This document shows, in pieces, positions 37,124-46,779 of a stretch of DNA of 64,000 bases. The first letter of the stretch is position 1. Each line of letters begins with the position of its first letter. The translations under genes were made by a program, and so were the position numbers. The notes beneath the pieces are model-generated. The model was not told where the DNA came from and did not search any database. It saw nothing but the letters and a program-made list of their open reading frames with translations. This DNA comes from Aspidiotus rigidus (Eukaryota; Arthropoda; Insecta; Hemiptera; Diaspididae). Location: NCBI GenBank assembly GCA_035079385.1, contig JAVHKY010000049.1, positions 372,001-436,000 on the forward strand, read 5' to 3'.

Positions 37124-37966
37124 TAATTACAGAATACTCAGAGAGTAAGCGAAAAGGATGATTGCAATGACCGCAGATAAATAGAAGAACATGCGAGATA
37201 TTTCGGTTAACAAACCATCATCGGGCAAAATTAGAACGGTTTGAACGAGCGAGCCTTCGCGAGGTGACTCAAGCTCGTAGATTAATTCAATGTGGAGCTA
37301 TTGAAAATAGCTCTTTTAAGTATCCTAACTACGTCAAAGAGGTTAGAAAAGTTGTGAACAGGAGCGAGTTTATTATAAAAAGTTCTTCGCTCAAAAAAGC
37401 CCTGCTCGAACCTAACCCCGTTCCTCCCTCCTCTACGGGCTGCCCAATGTGCACAAGAGGAATACTCCTATGCTGCCTGTCGTGTCCTACGTCTCCTCCC
37501 CGCCTGTTTTCTGGGAAAGTTTTTGGATCGTGGGTTCAAATCTCGAATCGAGTATGAGTCCCCCTTACTCCGTTAAAAATTCACTCTCTCTGGCCGAGAG
37601 GCTCAAAAATGATATTCTACCTTCGAATACAAGCCTTTGATCAGTTGATGTAGTCGGCCTTTTTCCCAATATTGTAAGGACCCGTACTATGCAGTATATG
37701 CTGGGTGACTTACTTGTCAAGTTCAATACTCCTCATAACGAGTCACAGAAATTTTTTAACCTTCTTAATGTGTAATGGTCATCTAACTTCTGTAAGTTCA
37801 ATGGGAAATTTTACGAGTTCCCTGAAGAGGTACGCATCCCCATCGGCTCTCCTTTGGGCTCCCTCGTTTCAGAAATATTCATGTCCAGACTTGAGGTTGA
37901 CTTGTTCTCCTCGGGCCAAGTGCTACTGAGTCACATCCATTACTGGCACCGATATGTAGACGATAT
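37124..37966 (+). mobile_element. PLE-A, 5' part
   Basis: Outermost element of the nest. It is flanked by the 12-bp duplication TTAGGACCACAT (37,112-37,123 and 50,293-50,304). The first 160 bp or so (37,124-37,290) is an inverted copy of the element's own 3' end (about 50,085-50,250). It then joins coding sequence in mid-frame (VKEVRKVVNRSEFI, then KALLEPNPVPP in a frame soon lost). RT blocks follow, with shifts and stops, to WHRYVDDI at 37,966, where PLE-B interrupts it. The same palm motif resumes at 49,168. Confidence 0.9.
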
Positions 37967-38728
37967 TAAACGAATACATTCCTCAAGGTTACGGCTATCC
38001 ATTACGACTAGATTAAACCTTATGGTTCATTCGAGACACTCCGGTATGCTCCTCCCCCTTGAGTTTGATTACTTTATGCGGGACGTCAATTTAAAGTGTC
38101 GGACGTTTGAGGTGAACTTGAAGGAGAAGAAGAATAAGAAGTTATCCTCCCTCATAAAGGCTAATGATGAGGTGGTTGAGGAAGGGGTCAGTGACGGTGT
38201 TGTCGTTCATAAATTCCATCCCCCTCTCATAAATACTAGTCAGGTAGTGTTTAATAGTGAAACTGCCCTCCTTGAGAAAGGTTTGAAGTTCAGTTTACCT
38301 CCCCTCAAGAAGGATGAAACCTTGGCGAATGTTGTTGCGGATCTTGCGGTTAAAATTAGTCCTGGTTTTAATACCCAGAAAGTTTGTGCCGAATTAGTCC
38401 GTAATAACCCCCTCCCTCGCATGAGTAATAAATTGGAGGAGTGATTCAAGGGTTGAAGAGGAAGATGAGAGAGGGAGATTTAATCGTCACTAAGGCTGAC
38501 AAGGGCAATGCATTTGTGGTGGTGGAGAAATCCGTCTATTCTTCCATGGTCCATGAAGTCCTCCAGCAGTGTGGTGCTAAAGAGAGTGAGGATTTCAGCT
38601 TCCCTAAGCACGTTAAAGAAGTTAGGAATGTCATCAACAGGAGTGAGGCTATTATCATAACTCCTGCTTTGAAAAAAGCCCTCCTTGTTCCTAACCCCTG
38701 ACCACCCTTTCTCTACGGGCTGCCCAAA

Positions 38729-39784
38729 ATGCATAAGAACAATACCCCGATGCGACCCGTTGTTTCTTTCATCTCCTCCTCCACCTACCTCCTTGCCAAA
38801 TTCCTCGACCGTTCGTTCAAAAATCGCATTGATTTTGAATCTCCTTATTCGGTCTTGAATTCGGCCTCCTTAACTGACGTCCTGAAGGGTGTAAGTCTTC
38901 CCCCGGGAACGACCACCTGCTCTTTTGATGTTGTTGGTTTGTTCCCGAATATTCCTAAGGCTGCTACTATCCAGCGTATGGGTGAGCTACTCGTCAAAGC
39001 CAATATTCCTCACAATGAGCTTCAGGAATTTTTCGATCTTCTGAATATTTGCTGGTCCCTCAACTACTGTAAATTTGGAGGAAAATTTTTCGAGTTTCCT
39101 GATGAAGTAGGGATTCCTATTGGATCACCTTTAGGCTCTCTCATCTCCGAAATTTTCATGTCTAAGTTTGAACTTGACCTCTTTTCCTCGAACCAGGTGT
39201 TATTTAATCATATTCACTATTGGCATAGGTACGTTGATGACGTTCTATGTACCTGGACTGGTCCCCCAGATCTCCTTGGTGAGTTTCTGAGGTATCCCAA
39301 TTCCTGGTACCCTTCCATCAAATTTACGTTGGAAATAGGGGTATTTTCCATTAACTTTTTGGATTTATCGATCTCTATAATAGACGGTATCCATAAGTTT
39401 GCAATTTACAGGAAAGATACTACGACCGATGTTTTAGTCCACGGAGGTTTGTTCGGTCCTCTTGCTCATAAGATGGCTGCTTTTCGCAGCCTAGTTCACA
39501 GACTGACTCGTATTCCTTTGAGTCAGTCTGCCTTCAAGAAAGAGTTACTCACAATAAAACACCTGGCCAGAGTGAATGGGGTCAATGTCGATGTTGACGT
39601 GATGGTTCGGAGGAAAGTTACGAGGAGCCTTCTTGATTCCACCACCTCCCTCCCCCGAGACACGATCCGTGGATCAGTCTCCCTTTCTTGGGGAAGATCT
39701 CCCTCCAATTTGGTCGGGCCCTCCGCCCGTTTGGCTTCAGACCCGCGTTTTACAAACCTACCACAGTCAAGAGGTTGTTTTTGA
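38729..39784 (+). pseudogene. PLE-B reverse transcriptase core
   Basis: The longest open PLE frame in the window, 351 codons. Seen are the finger block MHKNNTPMRPVVSFISSSTY, CSFDVVGLFPNIPKAA, the IPIGSPLGSLISE primer-grip region, catalytic YVDD in HYWHRYVDDVLCTW, INFLDLSISI, and the VHRLTRIPLSQSAFKKELL helix. PLE RTs are related to telomerase RT and lack LTRs. The frame ends after a shift near 39,680; the GIY-YIG domain continues in another frame (39,688-40,119). N-terminal parts are in a third frame upstream. The enzyme cannot be made as a single protein from this copy. Confidence 0.88.
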
Positions 39785-40101
39785 GACTGAAGGACCCCAT
39801 ACCTGTTGATGAGAGGGGTGGTGTTTACAAGTTGGAATGTGGGGATTGTGGAGGCTTTTATATTGGTGAGACCAGCCGCCAAATGAATGTTAGAGTAGCT
39901 GAGCACCTGAAGTCTTGGAAGAAGGGACACTTATGGGAGTCAGCTTTTGCTGATCATTTAATAAACAGTGGCCACAGCTTCCGCGAGGGATTCGAAAAGC
40001 TCCTCCATAAGGAGAATTCCTATCGTAAGCGCATCGCCCTCGAGCATATAGAGATAAAGAGTCATCTAGACACCGACAGTATCATTGTACTCAACTCGTA
40101 C
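39688..40101 (+). pseudogene. PLE-B GIY-YIG endonuclease, interrupted by Gypsy-1
   Basis: The frame encodes a GVYKLECGDCGGFYIGETSRQ core, the Arg/Glu helix RVAEHLKSWKKG and FADHLINSGHSFREG. The conserved Cys pair before FYIG and the Tyr-Ile-Gly are intact, unlike PLE-C. At 40,101 the coding sequence is split by the LTR retrotransposon; the missing C-terminus (IPEDGLIELVYDSHRDF...) resumes at 48,953 and ends with TAA. Confidence 0.85.
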
Positions 40102-40524
40102 TGTTACGTCTATAAATAATTAGCAACTAGTTCGGAACGGATCCTTGCCGGGACCAAGCCGGGCTCTCCACCGAAAGTGACTACGTGGCTCAGAATAGAA
40201 CGCAGCGGTAAAACCGACCTGACGTCCGGTCATCATCACCATAGCGAGTCATAAGATTAACTTAAGCTAGGCGTAACGTATCGTAAGCGAGCGAGTAAAC
40301 GTATTGAGTAAACTACGGTAGCGTATCGGTTTATATAGGCACGTCGCCGCGCGTCGTGAACGACTCCCGGACGAGGTGCGCGCGCACCGAGTCCGTGAGC
40401 TCGAACGTCGCGTCGCGTGCGTACGTATAGAAACGTATAGACTATGCGGAGCTCTTTCTATGCCGCAGATAAGGTTCGTGTCGGACGTTACGAGAGTGCC
40501 GCGGGGTGCGCGGAGATCGTAACA
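40102..40524 (-). repeat. Gypsy-1 3' LTR
   Basis: 423 bp, 5'-TGTTACG...CGTAACA-3'. CpG-rich with the words CGCGCGTCG and GCGCGCGCACC. Differs from the other LTR at two noticed positions (near 40,293 and 40,452). Confidence 0.95.
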
Positions 40525-40639
40525 TTCGGCCATCCGACGGGTCAACCGGCCTCGGTTGAGGGGAGAACTTGGGATAACGATTTGGAGGGTGAGCTCTTTG
40601 GTGGGTTACTTCAGCCGAGGCTGAAATGTAAGTAAAGAA

Positions 40640-41880
40640 AAGGTCGAGTACTGCCTCACTCGGCGATCTGTACTTAAATACTGCCTCATTCGGCGATCTG
40701 TATTTAAAATCAATAAGAGAAAAAGTGAAGTACTGCCTCACTCGGCGAGTCTGTACTTCCGGTACTTCATGTACCCATTCGAATTACTGCCTCGAATTGG
40801 CGCAAGTACGGCCTCACCTCGGCGCTTTGTACTTCTGGTACTTCAGGTACCCGGATCCAAATGCCATACAATACGGGCATAAACAAACAAGTACTGCCTC
40901 ACTCGGCGCGTCTGTACTTGTGGTACGGCGTGTACCCCGCTCCAAATGCCATACAATACGGGCATAAACAAACAAGTACTGCCTCACTCGGCGCGTCTGT
41001 ACTTAGCATAAACAAACAAGTACTGCCTCACTCGGCGCGTCTGTACTTGTGGTACGGCGTGTACCCCGATCCAAATAAGTACTGCCTCACTCGGCGAGTC
41101 TGTACTTATAGGAGGTGACGAGAGTTTAGGATTAGGAGAGAGAGAAAAAAAAAAAATATTCTCTTTACATCTTATTTCATATTTTCGTTCAAACGATAAA
41201 GTTTCAAGTTCCGATTCTGTAATGCACGGACTTACGTATTAGTCATAACTTCATATACTAATTCTCGGGTTAACCGGTTACTGCCTTATTCGGTAATCTG
41301 TACTTCTCGCAAATTATTCCAATATTACGATTTCCATCTGAAATTTTACATACACAACATAGTACAAAAATTTCTCGGTACCTAATTAAAGTATAGTCTC
41401 GTTTGGCGATTTCTATCTCTTATAAATTATCCAACTTCTAAAATTTTCATTCGAATTTTTCGCTAATACGTCTTACGATTTCTATCTGAAATTTTACATA
41501 CATAATACAAAATTTCTCAGTACTTAAAGTATTGCCTCGTTTGGCGATCTCTGTCTCTTAGAAATTATTCAACTTCTAAAATTCGAACTTCTAGCTAATA
41601 CGTGTTACGATTTCCATCTGAAATTCTACATACATAATACAAAAATTTCTCAGTAAGTACTTAAAGTATTGCCTCGTTTGGCGATCTCTGTCTCTTAGAA
41701 ATTATTCAACTTCTAAAATTCCCATTCGAACTTCTAGCTAATACGTGTTACGATTTCCATCTGAAATTCTACATACATAATACAAAAATTTCTCAGTAAG
41801 TACTTAAAGTATTGCCTCGTTTGGCGATCTCTATCTCTTAGAAATTATTCAACTTCTAAAATTCCCATTCGAACTTCTAG
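40640..41880. repeat. Gypsy-1 hairpin-repeat array
   Basis: At least a dozen copies of a roughly 30-bp word recur in the region between ORF3 and the 3' LTR. On the + strand a unit reads AAGTACTGCCTCACTCGGCG followed by (C)GTCTGTACTT. AAGTAC and GTACTT are inverted repeats, and inside them GCC and GGC can pair around a 6-nt loop. The proximal copies (40,650-41,110) are close to identical; distal ones (41,280, 41,389, 41,528, 41,667, 41,810) keep the GCCTCGTTTGGCGAT core but lose the outer stem. See findings. Confidence 0.85.
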
Positions 41881-42044
41881 CTAATATTTCATTGGCTCAT
41901 ACTTATACAATTCATAATATGTGATAAATTCATTATATCTTGAATAAATTAATGATATGAACAGAAAAAAAATCTTCGTTCTCGATTGCTCTTCTTCTTC
42001 TTCTTCGACTTTTGCTTTGCCTGTATCAAAATGGGTAGGGGAGT

Positions 42045-42764
42045 CTAAGTTACGTTTTCTCTGCCGAATTTGTCGGTCCTTTCAGCGATTTTCTTTCGTG
42101 GTAGTTGATATTCTTCTGGGTCTTTCTCGACTTCGTCTGGGCTGATCGATTGAATGGCGCGTGTTAGTTCGTTGCTTTCTACGTTTGAATCGTCTGATAC
42201 TTCACAGTCTTGAACTGCGATGTTTCCTTGTGTGATAAACGGTTGGCGGTCTTCGACTTCGGTCTCTGTCGGTGGTGCTACGGCCTTTCTTTTCGGTTTC
42301 GTCGCTTGACTTGGTTTCCTCATTTGCGTGGTCGGGTTGAACGTTGTTTGGTTTGAAACTTTTCTTGGATTTGAGGTACCGTTTTCCAGCTTTTGTTTCT
42401 GCGTAAATTTTCTTTCGATGCTGACCAGCGGTGGTGGAGCCATGACGGGTTGTACGGTCGTATTCGTATTGATCGCGCGAAACGGTGCTCTGGGGTTGGT
42501 CACGAATTGCAAGCGTAATTGGTTTTCGCTATTAACGAGTTGCGGATGTAATATCGTTAATTGGGAACTCAGTCCGAACGAATTCAATGTTTCTGGCCTA
42601 TTCGCCAAAAATCGGAATGTCGCCGTAATCTCCGGTGGTGTTGATTCTTTGACACGATGGTTTTCGAGCGCGGCAAGTGTTGCGCACAGTATCTCTATGC
42701 ATGTGCGGTAACGGGTGATTATAACTTCGTAAATCTGGAAATTGCGTTCCGTACTTATCGAAAA
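42045..42764 (-). CDS. Gypsy-1 third ORF, unknown product
   Basis: An open minus-strand frame of about 239 codons between the integrase and the hairpin array, with no ATG near its 5' end (alternative start at 42,608). It begins with a region rich in hydrophobic residues and Thr (IEILCATLAALENH), then a Pro/Lys/Thr-rich basic middle (KPSQATKPKRKAVAPP), then an acidic C-terminus. An envelope gene occupies this position in some Gypsy elements, but no signal peptide, fusion peptide or membrane anchor is seen. A spliced or frameshifted product is possible. The function is not recognised. Confidence 0.55.
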   Translation of the reverse strand, partial: FSISTERNFQIYEVIITRYRTCIEILCATLAALENHRVKESTPPEITATFRFLANRPETLNSFGLSSQLTILHPQLVNSENQLRLQFVTNPRAPFRAINTNTTVQPVMAPPPLVSIERKFTQKQKLENGTSNPRKVSNQTTFNPTTQMRKPSQATKPKRKAVAPPTETEVEDRQPFITQGNIAVQDCEVSDDSNVESNELTRAIQSISPDEVEKDPEEYQLPRKKIAERTDKFGRENVT

Positions 42765-43150
42765 TTATACTTAAACGAACGAATATAGCGGCGAAGTATG
42801 ATCACTTTCGCGGTCGCGATAGGACGTAGCTGTATACTGTTTACACGTTTGTTGTTCCGCGAGAGCTGAGCCGTTACGTTTCGTCGTTGATACTCGGCTC
42901 GTGTCGGATAACCGTATAACGGGTTTTCATAATACAGCTGTGTTTTGCTTCGCGTTCGTTGGTCTCGTGAACAGCTGACGCGACTGTTCGTACGCGCATT
43001 TACGAATACCGTGTTGTATCACGACGAACGGTTTGAGGATCGTTTTCTACGGATAACGAATGATCATCTGAAATTTTTAATCTAACAGAACAGATTTAAA
43101 TTATAGCGTAATATACGACGAGTGTACGCGCGCGTTTTATTTTACTAATA

Positions 43151-44168
43151 TTATTCGATGGTCGCGACAATTTTTTTTTTTAAATGTTCCGGCGCGTGAA
43201 CATTTTTATATTTGCGATGTCGGGAGCTTGCGTTCTCGACTGAATAACGATCGTTGGGCAAAATACGAGTGATTAAATACGGCCCTTTGTTTCTATCTTT
43301 TAATTTCGATCCAGGGTTCGCATTAGGAATCGTCACATAATCCCCACATTGAAATTTCATTGCAGGTCTCTGTCCTTGATTTCTGTATGCTACTTTCGCC
43401 TGGTTCAACGCGTTACGATTTACCGCTTCTTGGCGAGTGCGGTCGCGGTTTCTGGCGAACGTTTCGATTTCGTTAGGCGTTGTTTGAGGCTGGATATCTT
43501 TATCGATTTCATGAGCAAAGAATGCATTTGAAGGATAGCGTAAATTATATCCGAAGAATAACTCGTTAGGAGTTTTTCCCGTGGCCTCTGATTTTGTCGC
43601 GTTTGTGTACATACGTACTTTATCGAGGTATTTATCCCATTGTTCTTTCTGGGTAATTTCCGAAATTAAACGATCGAGAACAACGGAATTTAGGCGTTTC
43701 ACCTGTCCGTTCCCTCTTGGCATCGCGACGGCTGTAAGAATGAGTTTTATTCCCATATCTTGACAGAATGTTCTGAAAGCTGTTCGACGGTCAGCTATTA
43801 TACGTCACGGGACGCCGTACGTGTTAGTTATCGATTGTACGAATTTAATACAAGCAGCTGAGCTGGTTTGACGAGTCGGGTACAACCATATGTACTTGGT
43901 AAATGCGTCAACGGTGACGAGAATGTGCGTATTTCGGCGCGAGGTTGTTACGAAAGGACCTAAATGGTCCATATGAGAGTGTCCATGGGTTTTTGTGGTT
44001 TTTGATGTATGTGGAGTTCTCCGGAAGGCGCGTTACGTTCTTTTTTACGTATGAGCATGTTAGGCATGCTCTTAGGTAATCATCGACGTATTTTTTCATT
44101 TTAGGGAACCAAACACGCTGTTTAAGTCCCTGTGGCGTTTTTTTCGATTCCGGGATATCCAATATCAT
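43151..44168 (-). pseudogene. Gypsy-1 integrase, broken
   Basis: Two minus frames (43,908-44,168 and 43,151-43,756) joined by disrupted sequence. The zinc-binding part has CLTC, but the two expected His positions just upstream (44,130-44,160) read Gln and Tyr. The catalytic core is shifted and contains at least one TGA (about 43,810) where an Arg codon is expected. The third catalytic residue, normally Glu in the NGQVER-type motif, is Lys here (GNGQVKRLN, about 43,710). The C-terminal block (YNLRYPSNAFF, GPYLITRIL) is well preserved. Integrases insert the DNA copy into the genome; this one should be inactive. Confidence 0.85.
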
Positions 44169-45132
44169 CCTGCCACATCCTAACCACTTGGGCTCTAGCG
44201 TTTCGAGGTACTACCCAACGTAGTCCCTCTGGTAGTCTTCGGTAGACTCGCGTATTTTTAACGTAAAATTCTTTCGATATCGCGGATTTTTCTTTTTTTG
44301 TACCGGTGACAAAAATTTCTCGGATTTCTTTGCATCTAGGATTATCTTTTTGCGCGATAGATATCCAGTCGCTTAGCGGCATTTCAGCTTTTTTGATGGT
44401 AACAGGTATATGATCGGCTATGGTCTTTTGATCGTTCTCAGTCGGTTTTTCGACGGCGGCACGACTGAGTGAATCTACATGACTCATATGTGTGCCAGGT
44501 CTGTACTGTACCACAAAATCAAATTCTTGGATTGTTAACCACCAGCGAGCGATTCTGGGGTTAATATCCTTTTTCGTTAAGGTAAAACGGAGTGACGCAC
44601 AGTCGGTTACAACTTTGAACGTTTTTCCGTAGAGGTAAACGCGCATTCGTTGTAAGGCGCGAACGATTGCTAACGTTTCGAGTTCGTACGAATGATATTT
44701 ACGCTCCTCTGGAGTTGTCCTCTGACTAAAGAACATTATAGGTTTCATTTTCCCGTTCTTTTGTTTTTGCAGAAGGATTGCTCCAATTCCTTCCGAGCTT
44801 GCATCCGTGTGCAATTCGGTGGCGGCTGCAGGATCGTAAATCGCGAGAACTGGTTGACTTACGAGTAGTCTCTTGAGTTCATTTGCAACTTTTTCTTGTT
44901 TTTCACCCCAGACGAAAGGGGTGTCTTTGCGCGTTAAGTCGGAAATCGGTGCAGCAATTGTGCTGTAATTTTTAATAAACTTTCGGAAGTATCCCGTGAG
45001 ACCTAAGAAACGTCTTACTTCGTGTACGTTCTTTGGTGTTGGGAATTCCTCGATTGCGGGCATTTTATTGATTCCAGGTCGGATTTCTCCGTTTTGAATA
45101 TCATGGCCCAAATAATGTACTTTATTCTTCAA
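44122..45132 (-). pseudogene. Gypsy-1 RNase H and integrase zinc region
   Basis: 336 open codons on the minus strand. It starts with the RT connection block (VHYLGHDI...GLTGYFRKFI), then RNase H with ATELHTDASSEGIGAILLQ (catalytic Asp), the SYELETLAIVRALQ helix (Glu), KVVTDCASLRF (Asp) and HVDSLSRA. It ends in the degraded zinc-binding start of integrase. An in-frame TAA (about 45,145) separates it from the RT frame. RNase H itself looks intact. Confidence 0.88.
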
Positions 45133-45144
45133 AAACGAACATTT

Positions 45145-45720
45145 TTATAGGCGAAGTGTTAGTCCAGCGTCGCGTAGGACTTCGAAAACGGTACGTAGTT
45201 TTTCAAGATTCTGTTCAGTGGTGACGGCACCAATCATTACATCATCTAGATACGCGAAAGTGCTATGGTCCGCGAGTGGACTTATTAACGAATTCATGAG
45301 ACGTTGGTAAACGGGCGGTCCGTTTGTAAGGCCAAATGGAATGCGTAACCATTCGTAATGGCCGTCGAGCGTTACGAAAGCGGTTTTTTTGATCGAATTT
45401 GGGTGCACTGGTCGTTGCCAATAGCCCCATGTCAGATCCAACGTAGAGATCCAATGCGCGTCTTTTAAACGATCGATGAGGTCGTCGATTCGCGGTAAAG
45501 GATATTGGTCCTTTATTGTTTTGGCGTTTAGTCTCCGGAAATCGCAGCACATACGAGTTGTACCATCTTTCTTTTTCGTAAGTAGGATTGGTGTCGCGTA
45601 TGGCGATGTTGAGTCGCGGATGAGAAGACCATGCTCTTTTAGTTCTTGTATTTGCTCTCGTAGGTACGTATTCTCGTTCGGCATGTGATCGGCAATAATG
45701 TCTATAGGCCACTGGTTCAT
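45145..45720 (-). pseudogene. Gypsy-1 reverse transcriptase
   Basis: 191 codons: LKEHGLLIRDSTSPYATPIL, KKDGTTRMCCDFRRLNAKT, STLDLTWGYWQ (catalytic Asp), IPFGLTNGPPVYQRLM and FAYLDDVMIG (the YxDD box as YLDD). All core RT motifs are present and intact. It is cut off from the protease frame by a small insertion near 45,670 and from the RNase H frame by TAA at about 45,145. Confidence 0.9.
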
Positions 45721-46699
45721 CGTCCGTTAGGCGTATTTCTATCGCTCCATTTTTTGCCTTACCGAGTTCGTGCGTGTCCTCAGCAAAACAATCGCGGTAT
45801 TCATTAATTAAATTTAAGAGCTTATATTTATATTCGTTAGAAAGATTTGAGTCGATCGTACTTTCTATATTTTCGAACGTAAACGGTTGACGAGATTGGA
45901 GCGAAGATTTATTAACACGTAAGGGATTCTCAATGGTTTCGTCCATTGTCGCGTAGGTTCCCCGTGCAATAATCTGGTTTCTTTTTATCACCACATCGGT
46001 TGTGGAAAGGTTCGCTATCGGAAGGAACCCGTTTCGGAGTGTAATCGCGTTTGGTATAAAAATTTGTGGACCACGGTGTCCTTTTTCGATAAATACTGGT
46101 TCATTACAACGATTGTCTCCATCTTCAGGAGGAATGTGTAATTTGCAGTAAGAAAACGAGTTTGGCTTGACGACGAGTGTCTTGCCCGCGTAAAGTGCGA
46201 CTTTATTATTACGATTCTCGCATTCCTTAGTTTGGGAATGGCAGTAAGAAAACAAGTTTGGCTTGACGACGAGTGTCTTGCCCGCGTAAAGTGCGACTTT
46301 ATTATTACGTTTTTCGCATTCCTTAGTTAGGGAATGGAGGCACCATTTTCCTTGGGAAATCGTTCCTAGGATATCGCGTTTCGTTAACATATCGCGACCT
46401 ATCAGGATGTCTTCATCCTGTAGGTTGTCTGGGACGATCCAGACTTCGTGGTTTGTTACATAATCTCCGAGATTTAGTTTAATTTTTGCAGTTCCAACGG
46501 TGGATCCGCTTCGCGTATGTCCGTATCCGACGATGGGCCGTACGTTTTTCGTAATCTTAAGATTTAATGAGTTTGCTATGGTTTCACGCAAAAGAGTGTT
46601 GTCCGCTCCTGAGTCAATGAATCCGATTGCAAAATCATCATTGATAAAGCACTCGGTGTGCTTTCCGTTAGGTGCGGTTGATTGGTCGATCTGCCGCAC
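45690..46699 (-). pseudogene. Gypsy-1 protease and linker, with a 96-bp tandem duplication
   Basis: The minus frame has an aspartic protease motif IGFIDSGADNTLLRE (DSG in place of DTG), followed by GYGHTRSGSTVGTAKIKL, LIGRDML and a long linker leading to the RT. Within the linker a 32-residue block (KECE.RNNKVALYAGKTLVVKP) occurs twice in tandem at about 46,145-46,335. Beyond 45,690 the frame runs out of register with the RT because of a short insertion and is then meaningless to 45,263. The protease would cleave the polyprotein. Confidence 0.85.
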
Positions 46700-46779
46700 C
46701 TGTATTGATCACTCAGTGGAGGGCGTCGGCGCCTTCTCCGTTTCGATTTTCGCGACGTCAATACGGTTTGGACAATCCT

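Larger units (their letters stand above)
37967..40101 (+). mobile_element. PLE-B, 5' and main part
   Basis: Inserted in PLE-A with a 14-bp duplication TATGTAGACGATAT (37,953-37,966 and 49,168-49,181). It starts within the N-terminal coding region (KRIHSSRLRLSI), so it is 5'-truncated, then runs through LIVTKADKGNAFVVVEK, the RT with FEFPDEVGIPIGSPLGSLISE and WHRYVDDVLCTW, the thumb, and the GIY-YIG domain (YKLECGDCGGFYIGETSRQ) to IVLNSY, where Gypsy-1 interrupts it. The RT core frame 38,729-39,784 is open for 351 codons. Breaks include a lost base after SNKLEE, a TGA at about 38,699 and a shift near 39,660-39,700. Confidence 0.92.

Noticed and set aside
37854..38444. 196-codon + frame joining an RT palm motif to a PLE N-terminus
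   Set aside because: It crosses the PLE-A/PLE-B insertion junction at 37,966. It is an accidental fusion of two elements, not a gene.
40640..41880. Repeat array considered as CRISPR
   Set aside because: Eukaryotic context, spacers not unique or of constant length, and the array lies inside an LTR retrotransposon.
42045..42764. Gypsy-1 ORF3 called as an envelope gene
   Set aside because: The position fits, but there is no signal peptide, cleavage site or membrane span, so it is left unassigned.
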